This document shows, one piece after another, positions 47,699-59,644 of a stretch of DNA of 64,000 nt (its first letter is position 1; each line of letters starts with the position of its first letter). Origin of the DNA: Culex pipiens pallens (taxonomy: Eukaryota > Arthropoda > Insecta > Diptera > Culicidae). A program made the position numbers and the translations under genes. Below the pieces are notes generated by a model. That model ran no database searches, was not told where the DNA came from, and saw only the letters and a list, made by a program, of their open reading frames with translations. The DNA lies in the NCBI RefSeq assembly GCF_016801865.2, contig NC_068938.1, positions 10,230,520-10,294,519 of the forward strand. The letters run 5' to 3'.

Positions 47699-48901
47699 GG
47701 GGTCCATCCATAAACCATGTGAGCATTTTATATAAGAATAAAAAAAATCCTGGAAAATCGCTAAAACAAACATTATAATTTTCTAAGGGATCAAATCCTC
47801 TTTTTTCAATATTTAAAAATCAGTAAAAATAAAAATAAAACAAGCAAAAACATAAAATAACTAACAAAAATTTAGATATTACCTGACTACAGAACATGAA
47901 AAAATCTGAGTATAAGAAAACGTTATTTGAAAATAATAATTATTGCACAAGTTGCAAAATAAAACTGTTTTCAACATAGTTTCGTTTGATAAAAATTTCT
48001 GGAAAAATTTTGTCGTGTTTAAAACGACCAGTGCGACAATTTACACAGACCTTGTGGTGATATAAGACGGTTACAAGACGCACGGTTTGGCGGAAAAAAA
48101 ATTATAAATCAACATGACCCTTGGAAGATTTATACGTAAAAAAAATCGCGTTTTTCAGAAATGGACAAATGGAAACGCCTGGTACTAAAACAAATTAAAA
48201 ATGTGGTTAAAGAAACTTTTTTAAAAGTTTATAACAATCAAAGGTTAAGGAAATGCAAAACACTTTGAAACACGACATATAATAAGACTTTTTTACAAAT
48301 TATAAAATTTTCTTGAGCCTCGTCCCATGGTACTTTATATGGGGAAACACTTTTTTTTTTTTCTAAAAAACGTAATTTTTATCAACAGAATATTTTGAAT
48401 CGAACATATTTTATTCCCAATCAGGAAGTTCAAACTAAACTTTCTGCAAATAAATCTCCCATGGGTCATCTCGATTTATAATATTTCGCTTCGCCATACC
48501 GTGCAGCAGCGTTGAAAAAAATATTTCAGGATGTTTTCAGCTCTTTTTTAAAAACAAAATTTCTCCACTGATTTTTTGAATTATTTTTGCCTAGAAAAAA
48601 AATGTTATCATTTTTTGTTTTGTAAAAATGTTACTGATTTCAAAACCAACAGTTGCTTTAATTTGTTTGCAAATTACCCAAGAATAATGAAAAAAAAAAC
48701 TCATATTTGTTTAACCAAAGCTCAGTGTTAGCGTCTAAAAAAAATCTTTTGAAAATAAATACTTATTCACTATATTTAAGGCTAGTGATTATTCGCGATT
48801 TCACGGAAGCCGCGTGATCCATAAAATTGGGTAAATACCGTGAAATGCTGCAAAATTTCAAACAATCAATTGTCAATCGCTCCTTGGCATACTTCTTGGT
48901 G

Positions 48902-49214
48902 TACACAGCAAAAAATCCGATGGTAAAATCGCATGCAAATGCATGCACATAACCTCAAAATAAACACTTAATATTACACACTGCATGTACAATTTTTGCA
49001 AACACAGAAAAAAAGTTGCATTCGACGGGATTCAAACCCAGCACCAACAGTTAGGACTGGCGCCTTAGCCCACTCGGCCATATAAACGCATATATGAGCT
49101 TGACTTACATATTTCAGGGTGTAAAATCACATTAAATTGCATAAAATAATGCAATATTAATTTTACACCCAGGCCTTTTACACGCAGCTAGATTACTATT
49201 TTGTTAGCTGTGTA
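48902..49214. mobile_element. MITE with TACACAGC ends carrying a tRNA-like core
   Basis: TACACAGCAAAAAAT at the left is inverted at the right (TTTTGTTAGCTGTGTA). Internal GCATGCAAATGCATGC and GTGTAAAATC motifs are typical of MITE subterminal repeats. The tRNA-like core lies at 49018-49084. Confidence 0.75.
49018..49084 (-). other. tRNA-like domain inside a MITE
   Basis: On the minus strand the A box TGGCCGAGTGGG is followed at tRNA spacing by GGGTTTGAATCCC, a B box with one mismatch (T for C). The A box is Leu/Ser-like. The anticodon region does not pair well, so it is not a functional tRNA gene. Confidence 0.55.
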
Positions 49215-50141
49215 TTTAACCTTTGATTTATCAACCACTCAACTAGATTGTTAACAAGCATTTAGAAAGCAGTAAACAAAATTTAAAAAAATATTGCGAT
49301 TTATATTTATGCCTATTTTTTAAACATCCTTCGAAAAAAGTTCTTGTCAGGGATAATACAATCCAAAATTTGAAGCATTTAAACACATAATATTTTTTCT
49401 TTATTCCTCAAAATTCACAAAAAAATGTGAAAGAACGGTATTCAAAACTTAAATGAATGTAAATCTGATTGAAATATCATTGTAAAAGTGACGACAAGAA
49501 AATTAGAAAAAATAATAATGTTGATATAAATGATGTTTTTCGTTCAATTAATAAATATAATACATGAAGAAATGAAATTTGTGTGGCATTTTGCGATATA
49601 AATTTACGAATTAATGTTTTGGAATCATCAATAAATGCTTTAAATAAAATGCCTTTGATGAAATTTTCCCTATTATTTTTGATACATCATTTTTTTAGTG
49701 AAATTCATAAATATATTCAAAAAATGTTTACAGTTATTTCACTGATTTTATTTTGATGGCTTATTTGATGTGGTGTTTTTTTTTGTTAAATCATTTGATG
49801 TGGTGTTTTAGTAAAACAATGGTAAATTAAAATTATTTTTTAGATTTTTTTAACCTAAATTTTGTTCAAACAGCCGCTTAAACAATATTGGTTTTTCAAT
49901 TTGTGTCCTCCTTTCAGAGATGTTAAATCTAAATTCAAGATTACTTTTTCAAAACAACCAATGGGCAATGGGTTTCCTATGTACATAGGACCTCTTGAAA
50001 AAGAACCATCCAGAAAAAAACGTGTACCCTTTTTTGTATCTTCAAACAATTGTCCACAAAAAAAATCTTTCATGTATGTAGCGTGGATAATCGTCAAACC
50101 CCCACCCCCATAAAATGTCCACGTGATTTATGGATGACCCC

Positions 50142-50614
50142 AAGTAAGCGAGAATGAACAAATTAATCGTTTAGTGTTTTACAGATAATTGTCATATTCA
50201 CCGATTTTGAAATAAGATTCCTAGCAGTTAAATTTTGATGAAATATGAAATTTTTATCCTTTTTTCAACTGTGCTGAATTGAATGGTTGCCCAATGTTAT
50301 GTTATTATTTTTGTTTTTGGTCGTTTCCAAAATTTCTCTCAAACCAGTCTGAGAATCTATCAAGCCTTTAAAAAATTAAGTAAAATGTCATCAAAAAGGC
50401 ACTTGACTTCCAAATGTCGATTTTTTAGCATCCAATGCTTAAATTTTTATGTATAAAGTTGTAAGTTTGTTTTTTATTTCTAAATCTAAAATTACGTGAA
50501 ATGAACCAATGTTACAAAACGATGTTATTAATTTATAAATTACTTTTACAAATAAAAAAACAGTCAACAGTTTAATTAGTAAACCATAGTTCACAATTTG
50601 GACGTATAATAAAA
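50142..50614. other. AT-rich spacer
   Basis: No gene or repeat recognised. Confidence 0.4.
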
Positions 50615-50637
50615 TGGCTAAATCAGGAAAAAAATAA

Positions 50638-51326
50638 TCTAATCTAATCTAATCTAACACAAACGCAGCCAGTCCGATGAAAGCATGCTGGAAAGTCTTG
50701 TGATTAGATTACGCCCCAAGCACTTTTCTTGTCATTATTAATAATTGCAGTACATCCGAGAACACCCGAAAATGTATTGCAAAAATTAAAGCGGCCAGCC
50801 CTACTACGTTGTGTTTACCGAAAGAGGATTCTGAGAACGGATCACATTCAATCTACAGGGGAGGAAAGATGCGTGGACATACCGTACCAAACGCTCCAGT
50901 TTACAGTTTCATATGTGTTTTGTATAATGTGTTAAGTGTAAAATATAGTGCGGTTATATAATTAATTAAATATAATAATGCTATATAATGATCATTTAAT
51001 AAAATCCCTTCACCTATATATAATAACCACGCACCCAAGCACACAAACAACGACACAAAAGAAATGAAAATGAGCATGCAAAAACAAGACAGCGCGTCCT
51101 CGTGGTCAGCGCACCAATAGGGGGATGGCGTCGCTATTTTTAGACCACGTTTTCCACTTTTTCTCGTCGAAACCGACTACTTTATCGACTTCATTTAGCT
51201 GCTCGAGATAGGACGCCGTCTATTTTTAGACGATGACTCAGCACTTTTCCACTCTTGCACTTAAAAAAAAACCAGGTGGCAGCACGATGTAACGCCACGT
51301 CCCTATGATGCCATTATTTAATTATC
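50638..51326 (-). mobile_element. Minus-strand retroposon with TTAGA-repeat tail, 689 bp
   Basis: A 23 bp direct repeat (it includes GGCTAAATCAGGAAAAAA) at 50615-50637 and 51327-51349 bounds it. On the minus strand it ends in four TTAGA units (50638-50658). The 5' portion (about 51070-51320) is GC-balanced and has inverted TCTATTTTTAGACGA-like motifs. No reverse transcriptase is present, so it is a non-autonomous passenger or a deleted LINE. Confidence 0.8.
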
Positions 51327-51418
51327 TGGCTAAATCAGGAAAAAAATAAACTTCTAAATTCCTACGGTTGTCTTTTATCAGATTATTTTCCTGTTTATAA
51401 ACTGTAATTATTATCGAT

Positions 51419-51490
51419 TCCTCGATAGTATAGTGGTCAGTATCCCCGCCTGTCACGCGGGAGACCGGGGTTCAATTCCCCGTCGGGGAG
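51419..51490 (+). tRNA. tRNA-Asp(GTC)
   Basis: A canonical 72-base cloverleaf with no intron. The acceptor stem TCCTCGA pairs with TCGGGGA, with discriminator G at 51490. The anticodon arm CCCGC/GCGGG encloses CTGTCAC, giving anticodon GTC. The T arm is CGGGG/CCCCG around TTCAATT. The internal A box TAGTATAGTGG and B box GGTTCAATTCC drive Pol III, and a run of eight T terminates it four bases downstream. All conserved positions are present, so it should be functional, decoding GAC and GAU. Confidence 0.98.
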
Positions 51491-51494
51491 GTTA

Positions 51495-51502
51495 TTTTTT
51501 TT
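51495..51502 (+). terminator. Pol III terminator of tRNA-Asp
   Basis: Eight consecutive T starting five bases after the tRNA 3' end. Confidence 0.9.
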
Positions 51503-51576
51503 ACCACATTTTTTGCTCTTTTCGAAGAAAATTATTAGTTTACTCATCAAATAAAAAAACTATAAATAGCAATAAT

Positions 51577-51580
51577 AAAA
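51577..51580 (-). terminator. Pol III terminator of tRNA-Arg
   Basis: Four T on the minus strand, 12 bases beyond the tRNA 3' end. Confidence 0.7.
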
Positions 51581-51592
51581 TACAATTCCGGT

Positions 51593-51665
51593 CGACCGTG
51601 ACAGGACTCGAACCTGCAATCTTCGGATCCGAAGTCCGACGCCTTCTCCATTAGGCCACACGGCC
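51593..51665 (-). tRNA. tRNA-Arg(TCG)
   Basis: A canonical 73-base cloverleaf on the minus strand. The acceptor GGCCGTG pairs with CACGGTC with one G-U at pair 2, and the discriminator is G. The anticodon arm TCGGA/TCCGA encloses CTTCGGA, giving TCG. The T arm is GCAGG/CCTGT around TTCGAGT. The A box is TGGCCTAATGG and the B box GGTTCGAGTCC. It lies 102 bases from tRNA-Asp and converges on it; each gene has its own terminator. It should be functional. Confidence 0.98.
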
Positions 51666-52958
51666 GATTGTGATTTAATGAAATCTTATATCGTACAACG
51701 TTCTAGTAATATGAATAAAATTGTTTCGACTCGAAAACCGAAAGTCACTCTACCCTAACCAGTATCCAAGTCAAGCATTATAATTCACACCGACAGACGA
51801 TCTGTCTGTCCGGCCGGACACGATCGAAAGCAAAACGACGACGACGACGACGAGGCCAATAAAACGTAACAACAATAATGTGTTGATATTAACACCTTGT
51901 AAAAAATGTATTATTTTCCTATGAATTATGGTTTATTATTTTGAAATTAAAATTGATTAAATAATTCGATTATTGGCGGGGTGAGAAGTGCTCGTTCGGA
52001 GTTCGGACCTTCGAAGCCCCGGAGTCGGAGCCGAACGGAGATATTGATGATTCGTGGCATTGCCTGCAAGGGCTGTTATTATGTTGCCACCCTCGAGCCC
52101 CCTCCTCCGCTCTTCGGTTCGGGAAGATTATCAACTCAAAGGGGGGAAACCTTCTCTAAAATAAGGCCCGAACGAAAAAAAAAGCGGGCGTCCGCGCGGC
52201 GTTGGATGTTTCGCGGATTTCGCGCGCGATTATTTATGTGTTTTTGCGCGCGCACACTCTGCATGATGCAGCTTATTTCTGTCCAGATATTACTCGTTGC
52301 TTTTTTTTTTGTTGTTTTGTTTTGTATTGTTGCACTTGCACGCGCGCAGTCGTTGCAGTTTCTTCGCGAAAACCGCAATATCTTGATCGAATTTTTGCCC
52401 AAGAATTATCGCTCGGCTGTCGATCTAGAAATGTTTTCGGATGAGTCTTCTCCACCCTCCTTGGGGAAAGAGGGGGAGCTGAGGGAGGAAGGTGGATTTT
52501 GATGGGTTTTGCGATTTTCTTGACCGTTGCCCGGCACGCTGTGTGACCTCTGAGCTGATGATGATGCTGATGCAATGCATCCTGGGGTCGATCCAGTCGT
52601 TGGAATTATTGTGCGAGAAACAAAAAAACAACGAAAATATTCGAAAATTATCGATTGATCTTGAAGAATTCGCAAGGCGCGAGCAGCAGATGCAATCGAG
52701 GAACTTGTTTTGGTTGCCAAAGTCCCGGAAAGGTGAAGAATTCAATGCGATCGTGCTGGATCAAGAGTTGTTCAATTACCTTGTTTTACTTTTTTTGAAA
52801 AAAATAAAAAAAAAGTTTCAAAAATCACAAGCAATGCGTTTTTAAAGAATTGATTAATAAAATGTTTTTTTTTTTTTTTGAAAAACTGTTAATGTCTAGA
52901 AAAAAATTTAAAAAAAAATCAGGCAATCAATAAATAAGATAAAAAATTTATAAAAGTG
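51666..52958. other. GC-balanced island next to the tRNA pair, no protein gene supported
   Basis: Unique-looking sequence with a GAC run (51834-51852). The longest frame, 51981-52502 (173 codons), is mixed-composition and overlaps equally long minus-strand frames (52273-52745). None has a domain, a good start or splice borders, so I leave them unassigned. T-rich tracts follow after 52780. Confidence 0.4.
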
Positions 52959-53941
52959 AAAAACAAAGGGTGTACCCCATTTAGCATAATGGACATTTGG
53001 CATAACGGGTTTTCAAGAAGGACGTTTGGCATAATGGACGTTTGACATAATTGGTCCAAGACATCAGGGACGTTTGGCATAATGGACGTTTGGCATAACT
53101 CGTTCAAAAACCATCAAGGACGTTTGGCATAATGGACGTTTGACATAATTATTGTTAGCTTTTTTGTTAAATTAGTATTTATTTTTTGTAAAAAATAATA
53201 ATTTATAGCTTTTTAATTTTACTTATATAATTTTACTTTAAAAGATGATTTCTTTTCAAGAAATCAAGTATTTTCTTTCAAAAGATGTAATTTTTTCCCT
53301 TTTCGGAATATTTCTTAATATAGCTTTAAAATGCATTTTTTCATGAATTTATTTCTTTGTATTAAATTTCCATCCTTTCTTTATTTAAAATTCAACTAAC
53401 AAAGAGATGTAAGTTTTGCCAGTCTTTAAATATTTTGCAATCAAGATTTTATGCAATCCCTCCTTTTTTGAATTCAACCTGAAGAATGTATGTATATTTT
53501 GCTCTTCTTTAAAGAAATGCAGTTAAAATTTTTAAACCAATCTTCTCTTCTTTTATTTTAAAACTAAAAGAAGGCAAAATCTCTCAAAAGATGTGCAGTT
53601 TGTGTTTTTTTTTCAATATTTTGCAATTATTGTTTTTTATGGATTTTTTTCCTTCTTCAATATTAAACCAAAATAAGGGATGTACATTTTTTCTTCCTTT
53701 AAATATTTGACATATGAATTGTTATGAAAATTCCCCTTCTTTTATTTTAAATACAACTTTTACAAGGGAAAACTCCCAAAAAAATCTTTTTGAATATTTG
53801 ACAATTGAGTTTGTTTATGAAATGTTCCCTTCTTTTATATAAAATTCAACTTATAGATGAAAAAGACTCTTTAAAGATTAACATTTTGCCACTCTTTAAA
53901 TGTTTGACAATCGCATTATTTTTTTTTATGTTTTTCATCTA

Positions 53942-54168
53942 CACAGAAAAAAAAAGTTGAATTGTGGAATGTTGAAAATTTGGTAGGTTGACTATTACCT
54001 CTTTTTTTGAGTAATATTACATAAAAAATGTGTAAAAATGTGAACCTGAAGAATATTCATCAAAAACTGATGAAAATTCATCATTTTCTGGATAAAAATT
54101 TATTATTTTTTTTGCCACAAAATCTGTCACCATTTCCTGATGAATATTACCATAATTTTTTTTCTGTG
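53942..54168. mobile_element. MITE with CACAGAAAAAAA ends, nested, 227 bp
   Basis: CACAGAAAAAAA at the left is inverted at the right (TTTTTTTTCTGTG), flanked by TA at 53940-53941 and 54169-54170. Internal TGATGAAAATTCATCA is palindromic. Confidence 0.75.
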
Positions 54169-54633
54169 TACCTCTATTCAAAGAATCAATTTAATTAGCA
54201 ATTTTTTTTATCAATTGTCCCTTCTTCAAGATTAGTTTTGAATAAATACAAGAAGGGAAAATTGCATAAACAACATTATTGCAAAAAATAAAGCAACAGA
54301 GAAAAAATGTGCAAAAATGAGAGAAATGCTTAAAGAGAACAGCTATAAGAGAATTTCCCTTCTTCAAGTTGAATATAAAAAGATGGGAAAATTGCATAAA
54401 AAACTTAATTGCAAAATATTTAAAGAACAGCCGAATCGACATAAAAAAAAAATACAGGGTCGAGCTAGGGGTCGAGAGTATAGTTCCATCAAAATTTATA
54501 GAGAGCTCAATGCTCGATAGAATAATGGTACCAACTCACACCTGCAAAACAATTATTTTCATTAATTAATTAAAACAGTAAATCTTCAACAAGAGTCATA
54601 CATCGACATCTGACTACTCTTGTGTCACCAAGC

Positions 54634-54705
54634 TGTTGTGGCCAAGGCAGTTTAGTCATTGAGTTATTCTATTAAAGGTCCCTGGTTCAGTTCCCGTAGA
54701 CAACA
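54634..54705 (+). other. tRNA-like SINE head inside the Mutator-like element
   Basis: TGTTGTG and GACAACA form six of seven acceptor pairs. TGGCCAAGGCAG serves as A box and GGTTCAGTTCCC as a B box with one mismatch. The surrounding 54590-54860 block is less AT-rich than its host element, so a SINE of about 250 bp has probably landed there; no clear target duplication was found. Confidence 0.55.
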
Positions 54706-55440
54706 CTTTTTGTTTTGAAGGATGAACTTTTTTCTTGAAATGGCCTCGAGTTCATAATTCTCTCGGTCATCTAGAATTGTGCTATCTGCGTCTGTAAATC
54801 TTACCGCTACTCTCATGTCGGACGAGTGCTGGCCAGTTCTGGGTGTTCTTTAGATTGAATTCAAAATAAGAAGGGAAGAATGTGAATTTATCTAGAGATT
54901 TTTCCTTCTTCAAGTTGAATTATGATCAAAAGAAGGGAAAATTGCATTATAACAGCTCAATTGTCGAAGATTAGAAGAGGTTTTTTTTATCTTTAAGTTA
55001 AATTTCATATAAAAGAATTTTTATTTAAAATATATTATTGCTAATTATATTGAAAGGGGCAAATGTAAAGCTAACAAGAAAAATTCCCTTCTTTTAACTA
55101 AATTTTCAATAAAAATATCAAAATTTCATTTAAAAGATTTATTGAGAATTATTCAAAAAGGAAACAATTTACTATTGGGGAAAAATATGAGATACCTAAT
55201 TTTTCGAAAATAATAATAATAATCTCTTAAAGTTATATAAAAAGGTAAATAAACAACACATTTTCATTCGTAAAAATGAGAAATAATAAAATAAAACAAA
55301 AAAAATCTAGCAATAATTATGCCAAACGTCCTTGATGTCTTGGACCAATTATGCCAAACGTCCATTATGCCAAACGTCCTTCTTGAAAACCCGTTATGCC
55401 AAATGTTCATTATGCCAAATGGGGTACACCTAAAAACAAA

Positions 55441-57600
55441 CTCAACTCCGCCATAACTGTTTAAACTGATCACAAATACCTCTGCCATTAAACACCAAAA
55501 AGCCCCCGTATCGTCGATTTCCTCTCCCCTGGGCAAGATCTACCGGAAGTATACCAAAAAACGGTCGAGAAGCCTCCCCCTCAAAAAAGTAGACTGCCCC
55601 AAAACACAAAACCACTGCACCCGATGACGAATACGACAGCTTTTAATTAAAACTCGCTCAAGTGCAAAAATCATTCCTTTGTTTTTTTTTCGGTCGTTTT
55701 CTTTATTTTCACCCAAATCGGCCACCGTCGTCGTCGTTTATGTCTCTCCCTCGTTTTTTGTGGCCAACTTCCGGTTTTGTCGATGGTCGGATCGTCATCA
55801 CCGAGTGTTGTCCCTCCGGCGGGGACCAACAGATATCGCCCAACTTGGTGTACCTGCACCATCGCGAAACCGACGACGGTCAGTCGATGAGGACGTGTTA
55901 TTATTTCTTGTTTTTTTTTGTGTAGGTACTTTTGATATTTTTGAATTCGGTTACATCAGTTGAGTTGTTGGTCCTTTCAGAAACAGAAAAGGACACGCCA
56001 CCTAGCGTCAGATTCGTGTTCAGTCCGGTGTGTGTGGAGATAATGGGCAGGGAGGCTGAGTTTTTGATGGTCAGGAAAAGGAAATCGAGTTTTTTTTTGG
56101 GATGATATCGAGGAGTTTTGCTACACCCTCTGTACTTTTAATTTTGATGGATGCACATCCTCAGTGTGGAAATGTCCCTCGTCAAATTTTGTTTTCTTTC
56201 CACTTCAAAAATTTCATTGAAATTAAAACTATCATGATGTGAACCAACAACAACATTTCAATTTAACGCTCAATTCCTTAACGAAAATAATCTTCAACGA
56301 GTTCCCCTCCTGATTGAAGTGTCCACATGGGCCATAACTTCTGTGAACCAACCTTGCATGCAACACGACCTGAAACGGTCCTAACGAGCCGTGAAAGTGT
56401 GATATGGTTTTGGAGGTCTCTCCCCCCCCTGTAAGATCGCACTCAAATGCACTGAAGAAAATACTCGGAACCTCAGCAAAAACCGAAATCTCGTTCCGGC
56501 GAAATCTGCCAATCTTCACGAGAGATCGTGATTGGGTCGAGTCCGCCTCAGTACCCTGGTGGTGCTGCTTAATTCCCATTCTTCGGGGGTCCTCTCGAGA
56601 CGGGAGAGAAAATCGAAAACTTTGATATTATTGGTTTTGACCGAGCGCGAGGAGAAGCCTTCGTTAAATTTGCTCGCGAAGATCGGCCAGGCGTGATAGC
56701 AGATCGGAAAAGTGCACTCAAGTGAGAGTTGGCCAATTTTGACATAAAGTCGATAAATATGGAAATAATAAAAAAAAATCATTGAAAAAATTGTAACAGT
56801 TCGAATAGTTAAGTCCAATTTGTTGCACAAACTAAAATTCTTATGTTTTTTTAGGTCCAACTAAATTTTATTTTTCGATATTTGGGGAAAAAATGAAATT
56901 AAATATGTCTTTATTGAACTTTCTTATGATAATTTCATTTATTTTAGAAGTGGTATGGATTAATGCGCTTCATCTTTGTTGAATTTGTCGTTTTATTATT
57001 AACTGATATCATTCATTTATTTACTTCAAATTGTTTTACATTTTTGCATTGAAGCGAATACATTTGGGTAAAAACGAAAAATCACTTTAACAACTAATCC
57101 TAACTTAACACTAAAAAAAAATCCATTGAAATATTCAAAATCACTAGAACGAGTAAACTACGAACTGTATTTTAAGATGAATGCTCCAAGAGTTCTTACT
57201 TGTTCCTGGCGAGTTTTGCACCCACGCAGAGTTGTTGTCATCTCGATGAAAATGTTTAGAAGTTCTTGTGGTGAAAACAGGTTACTACTGCCTTCATCCG
57301 TTGATGTTGGTTAGTTTTCCCTCGATTGCTGACTGAAGCCAGGAGGTGTTGTATTCTCTTCAACTTTTTGCCGCTGATTCAACGGCAATGGTTGCAGATT
57401 TGGAACCACTCGAGCAGATCCCGCTTCTGGTGTTTTGCGATGATTTGGTTGGTGCCTCGTCGTCGCTTGCTGCTGAATTTCTACGAATCGGCTCGTTTTG
57501 GGCAGCTCCGATACTTGGTAGAATGGTTGCCACCGCAATTGAAGCATTTGGCTTAGATGTTCCCAACTTTCCTGGATTTGAATTTTTCTGGGAAACGTGA
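55441..57600. other. GC-balanced island, no gene supported
   Basis: Unique-looking sequence with many short frames on both strands, none with domains. 56860-57160 is more AT-rich. The CGTCGTCGTCG run at 55724-55737 and the C run at 56421-56428 are simple sequence. Confidence 0.4.
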
Positions 57601-58864
57601 TTTTTTTTTATTTTAAAAATTGGCAAGATCACGGGATATTTTTCTAATCGTCTTAAAACCATTGAGCAATTCTCTACCAAAACCGGAAATGGATTTTATT
57701 TGTATTTTTTGATTTGGCTCAAACTTTGTGGGGGCCTTCCCTATGACCAAATAAACTATTTTGTGTAATTGGTTCATCCATACAAGTCTCCATACAATTT
57801 TGGCTGCTGTCCATATAAAAATGGTATGTAAATATGAAAACAGCTGTAACTTTTGAGTGAATTTTCTGATCAATTTGGTGGCAAAGTTGTAGGTATTGTT
57901 GAGGACTTTTGAGAAAAAAATAGGCACACGGAAAGAAAAATTTGCAGATTTTTTTATCAATTTTTTTTTACTAAAACTCAATTTCCCAAAATAAGTATTT
58001 TTTGATTTTCGAGATTTTTTGATATTTTTTAGGGGACAAAATCCGCAACTTTTGAGCCATAGAGAAACATGGTCAAAAAATCTGCCGCCGAGTTATGAAT
58101 TTTTGAAAAAATTGGAAAAAATCGAAGTTTCATGCAAAAACAAGTTTGACACTATTTTTTAATGCAAAATTGAATTTGCAATCGAAAAGTACTTTACAGA
58201 TTTTTTGATAAAGGGCTCCGTTTTCAAGATATAGCCACCGAAAGTTTGATTTTAGCGAAATATTTGCAGTTTTTCAATTTTTTAAATTAGTGACCATGTG
58301 TGACCGTTTCTAAAAATATTTTTTTTTGAAAAGTTCAAAAAATTTGCTATAAAATTGTCTAAGCGACATTGAAGATTGGACCTCGGGTTGCTGAGATAGA
58401 GCCGCTTTAAGAAAAAGAAACACGAAAATTGAAGTTTTCTTAATTTCACCAAAATAACCCACCATTTTCTAATGACGATATCTCAGCAACTAATGGTCCG
58501 ATTATCAATGTTGAAACATGAAACATTCGTGAAATTTTCCGATCATTTCGAAAAAAATATTTATATAGAGAGCCTAAAAATTGGAAAATTCCCGGAAATT
58601 CTGACTCCCAGGATAGATGGACTACTTTATTTGTTAGGACAATTGTCCACAAGGGGATGTGTTTGAGGTCTGAAATTTCAAAACAGTTCCAAAAGCAATG
58701 AGAATCACATTAAAAAGTTAGGAAACCAATTTTTTCCCGAGATTTTAAAAAGATGTTCGCTGACTGTTTTATAAGCACTGAATACACATTTCACTTATGT
58801 TTTTTCCACAACAACTGAAGCTATCTAATGAATCTTTACACTTAAACTCTTTAGTTACCGTGAT
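57601..58864. other. AT-rich degraded repeat
   Basis: No gene. Phrases such as TTCATCCATACAAGTCTCC and AACAGCTGTAACTTTTGAG look like old interspersed repeats also hinted at near 5885 and 9210. No terminal repeats located. Confidence 0.4.
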
Positions 58865-59065
58865 CTGGGGTGAATCGGGACTACAGCCTGAATAGGGACA
58901 GCAGTTTTTAGAGCACTTAAAGCTTTTAAATTTGGAAATGGATGTACACATTTTGTTGGCCTGAGTCTGTTCTAACCGAAACCAACCAGAAAAATCAAAA
59001 TATTGTGCTCCAACATGATAAAAACTGCTGTCCCAATTCGAACCATGTGTCCCGATTGACCCCAG
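58865..59065. mobile_element. MITE, CTGGGG/CAGCAG family, best-preserved copy
   Basis: Starts CTGGGGTGAATCGGGACTAC and ends CGATTGACCCCAG; inner GGGACAGCAG and CTGCTGTCCC form a second inverted pair. Length 201 bp. Related copies are at 14475-14659 and 35791-35939. Confidence 0.85.
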
Positions 59066-59330
59066 TTTACGATTGCAAAGCTATTAACTTTATTGAAGTG
59101 AGAATAAACTTTTTAAACTTTTCAAGTAAACAAATGAACATTTTCCTCGTTGATCGATTTAAAAATGACTTAAATTAGATGTTAAATCGTTGACTACGGT
59201 AAAAAATACGATTCCAACTTTTTTGGATTGGGATTTTAGGTGTTAATGGTAATATTCTGAACATTAGACAATAATAGACCCTGCCATGAACCAACACTTT
59301 TTACATGCTTGCGTCAAGCGTTGAAAAGTA

Positions 59331-59569
59331 GGGGAAATATACCCATTTTAATCACATTAAGCCGTTCGACCAATTCTCATCACTTTTGCCGTTTCTGCTA
59401 TTAAATCAACATTTTCAGATGTTTCAGCAATGGAGAGTTGCTTGCTCACTTTTATTTGAGCTATTTATTACTTTGGAACAGTCAACAACACTTTATATAA
59501 GCTGTAATTCATTATCAAAGTGCTGATAGGCCGATAATAGAAATAGGCTGAGAAAGGGTATAGTTCCCC
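59331..59569. mobile_element. MITE, GGGGAA family, 239 bp
   Basis: Ends GGGGAAATATACCC and GGGTATAGTTCCCC with TA on both sides (59329-59330, 59570-59571). Same family as the nested 240 bp copy at 34315-34554. Confidence 0.88.
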
Positions 59570-59644
59570 TATCCAATACAACACAACAAAATTAAATTTT
59601 TCATAAAAACTTTTTTTTTATCCTATTTGACCTTGAAAATCTTA

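Larger units (their letters stand above)
47699..50141. mobile_element. TIR element with GGGGTCATCCATAAA ends, 2.4 kb
   Basis: The left end GGGGTCCATCCATAAACC and the right end (complement GGGGTCATCCATAAATCACG) match over about 32 bases including ATTTTAT. The interior is AT-rich with no transposase. A second MITE with TACACAGC ends is nested at 48902-49214. It is also possible that two solo ends are coincidentally paired. Confidence 0.65.
52969..55430. mobile_element. Long-TIR element, Mutator-like, 2.46 kb
   Basis: Terminal inverted repeats of about 120 bp start GGTGTACCCCATTT and contain alternating GGACGTTTGGCATAAT units. A 9 bp direct repeat AAAAACAAA is present at 52959-52967 and 55432-55440, but it is A-rich and therefore weak evidence. 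Long TIRs and a 9 bp duplication fit the Mutator superfamily (inference). The interior is AT-rich with about six diverged units of the TTCCCTTCTTTTAT type, a nested MITE and a tRNA-like SINE. No transposase frame. Confidence 0.8.

Noticed and set aside
50638..50658. Interstitial telomere repeat
   Set aside because: The unit is TTAGA, not TTAGG, only four copies occur, and it sits exactly at the end of a retroposon with a target duplication; Diptera also lack TTAGG telomeres.
51981..52502. 173-codon open frame beside the tRNA genes
   Set aside because: Overlaps several long minus-strand frames, shows no domain and starts inside low-complexity GC-balanced sequence.
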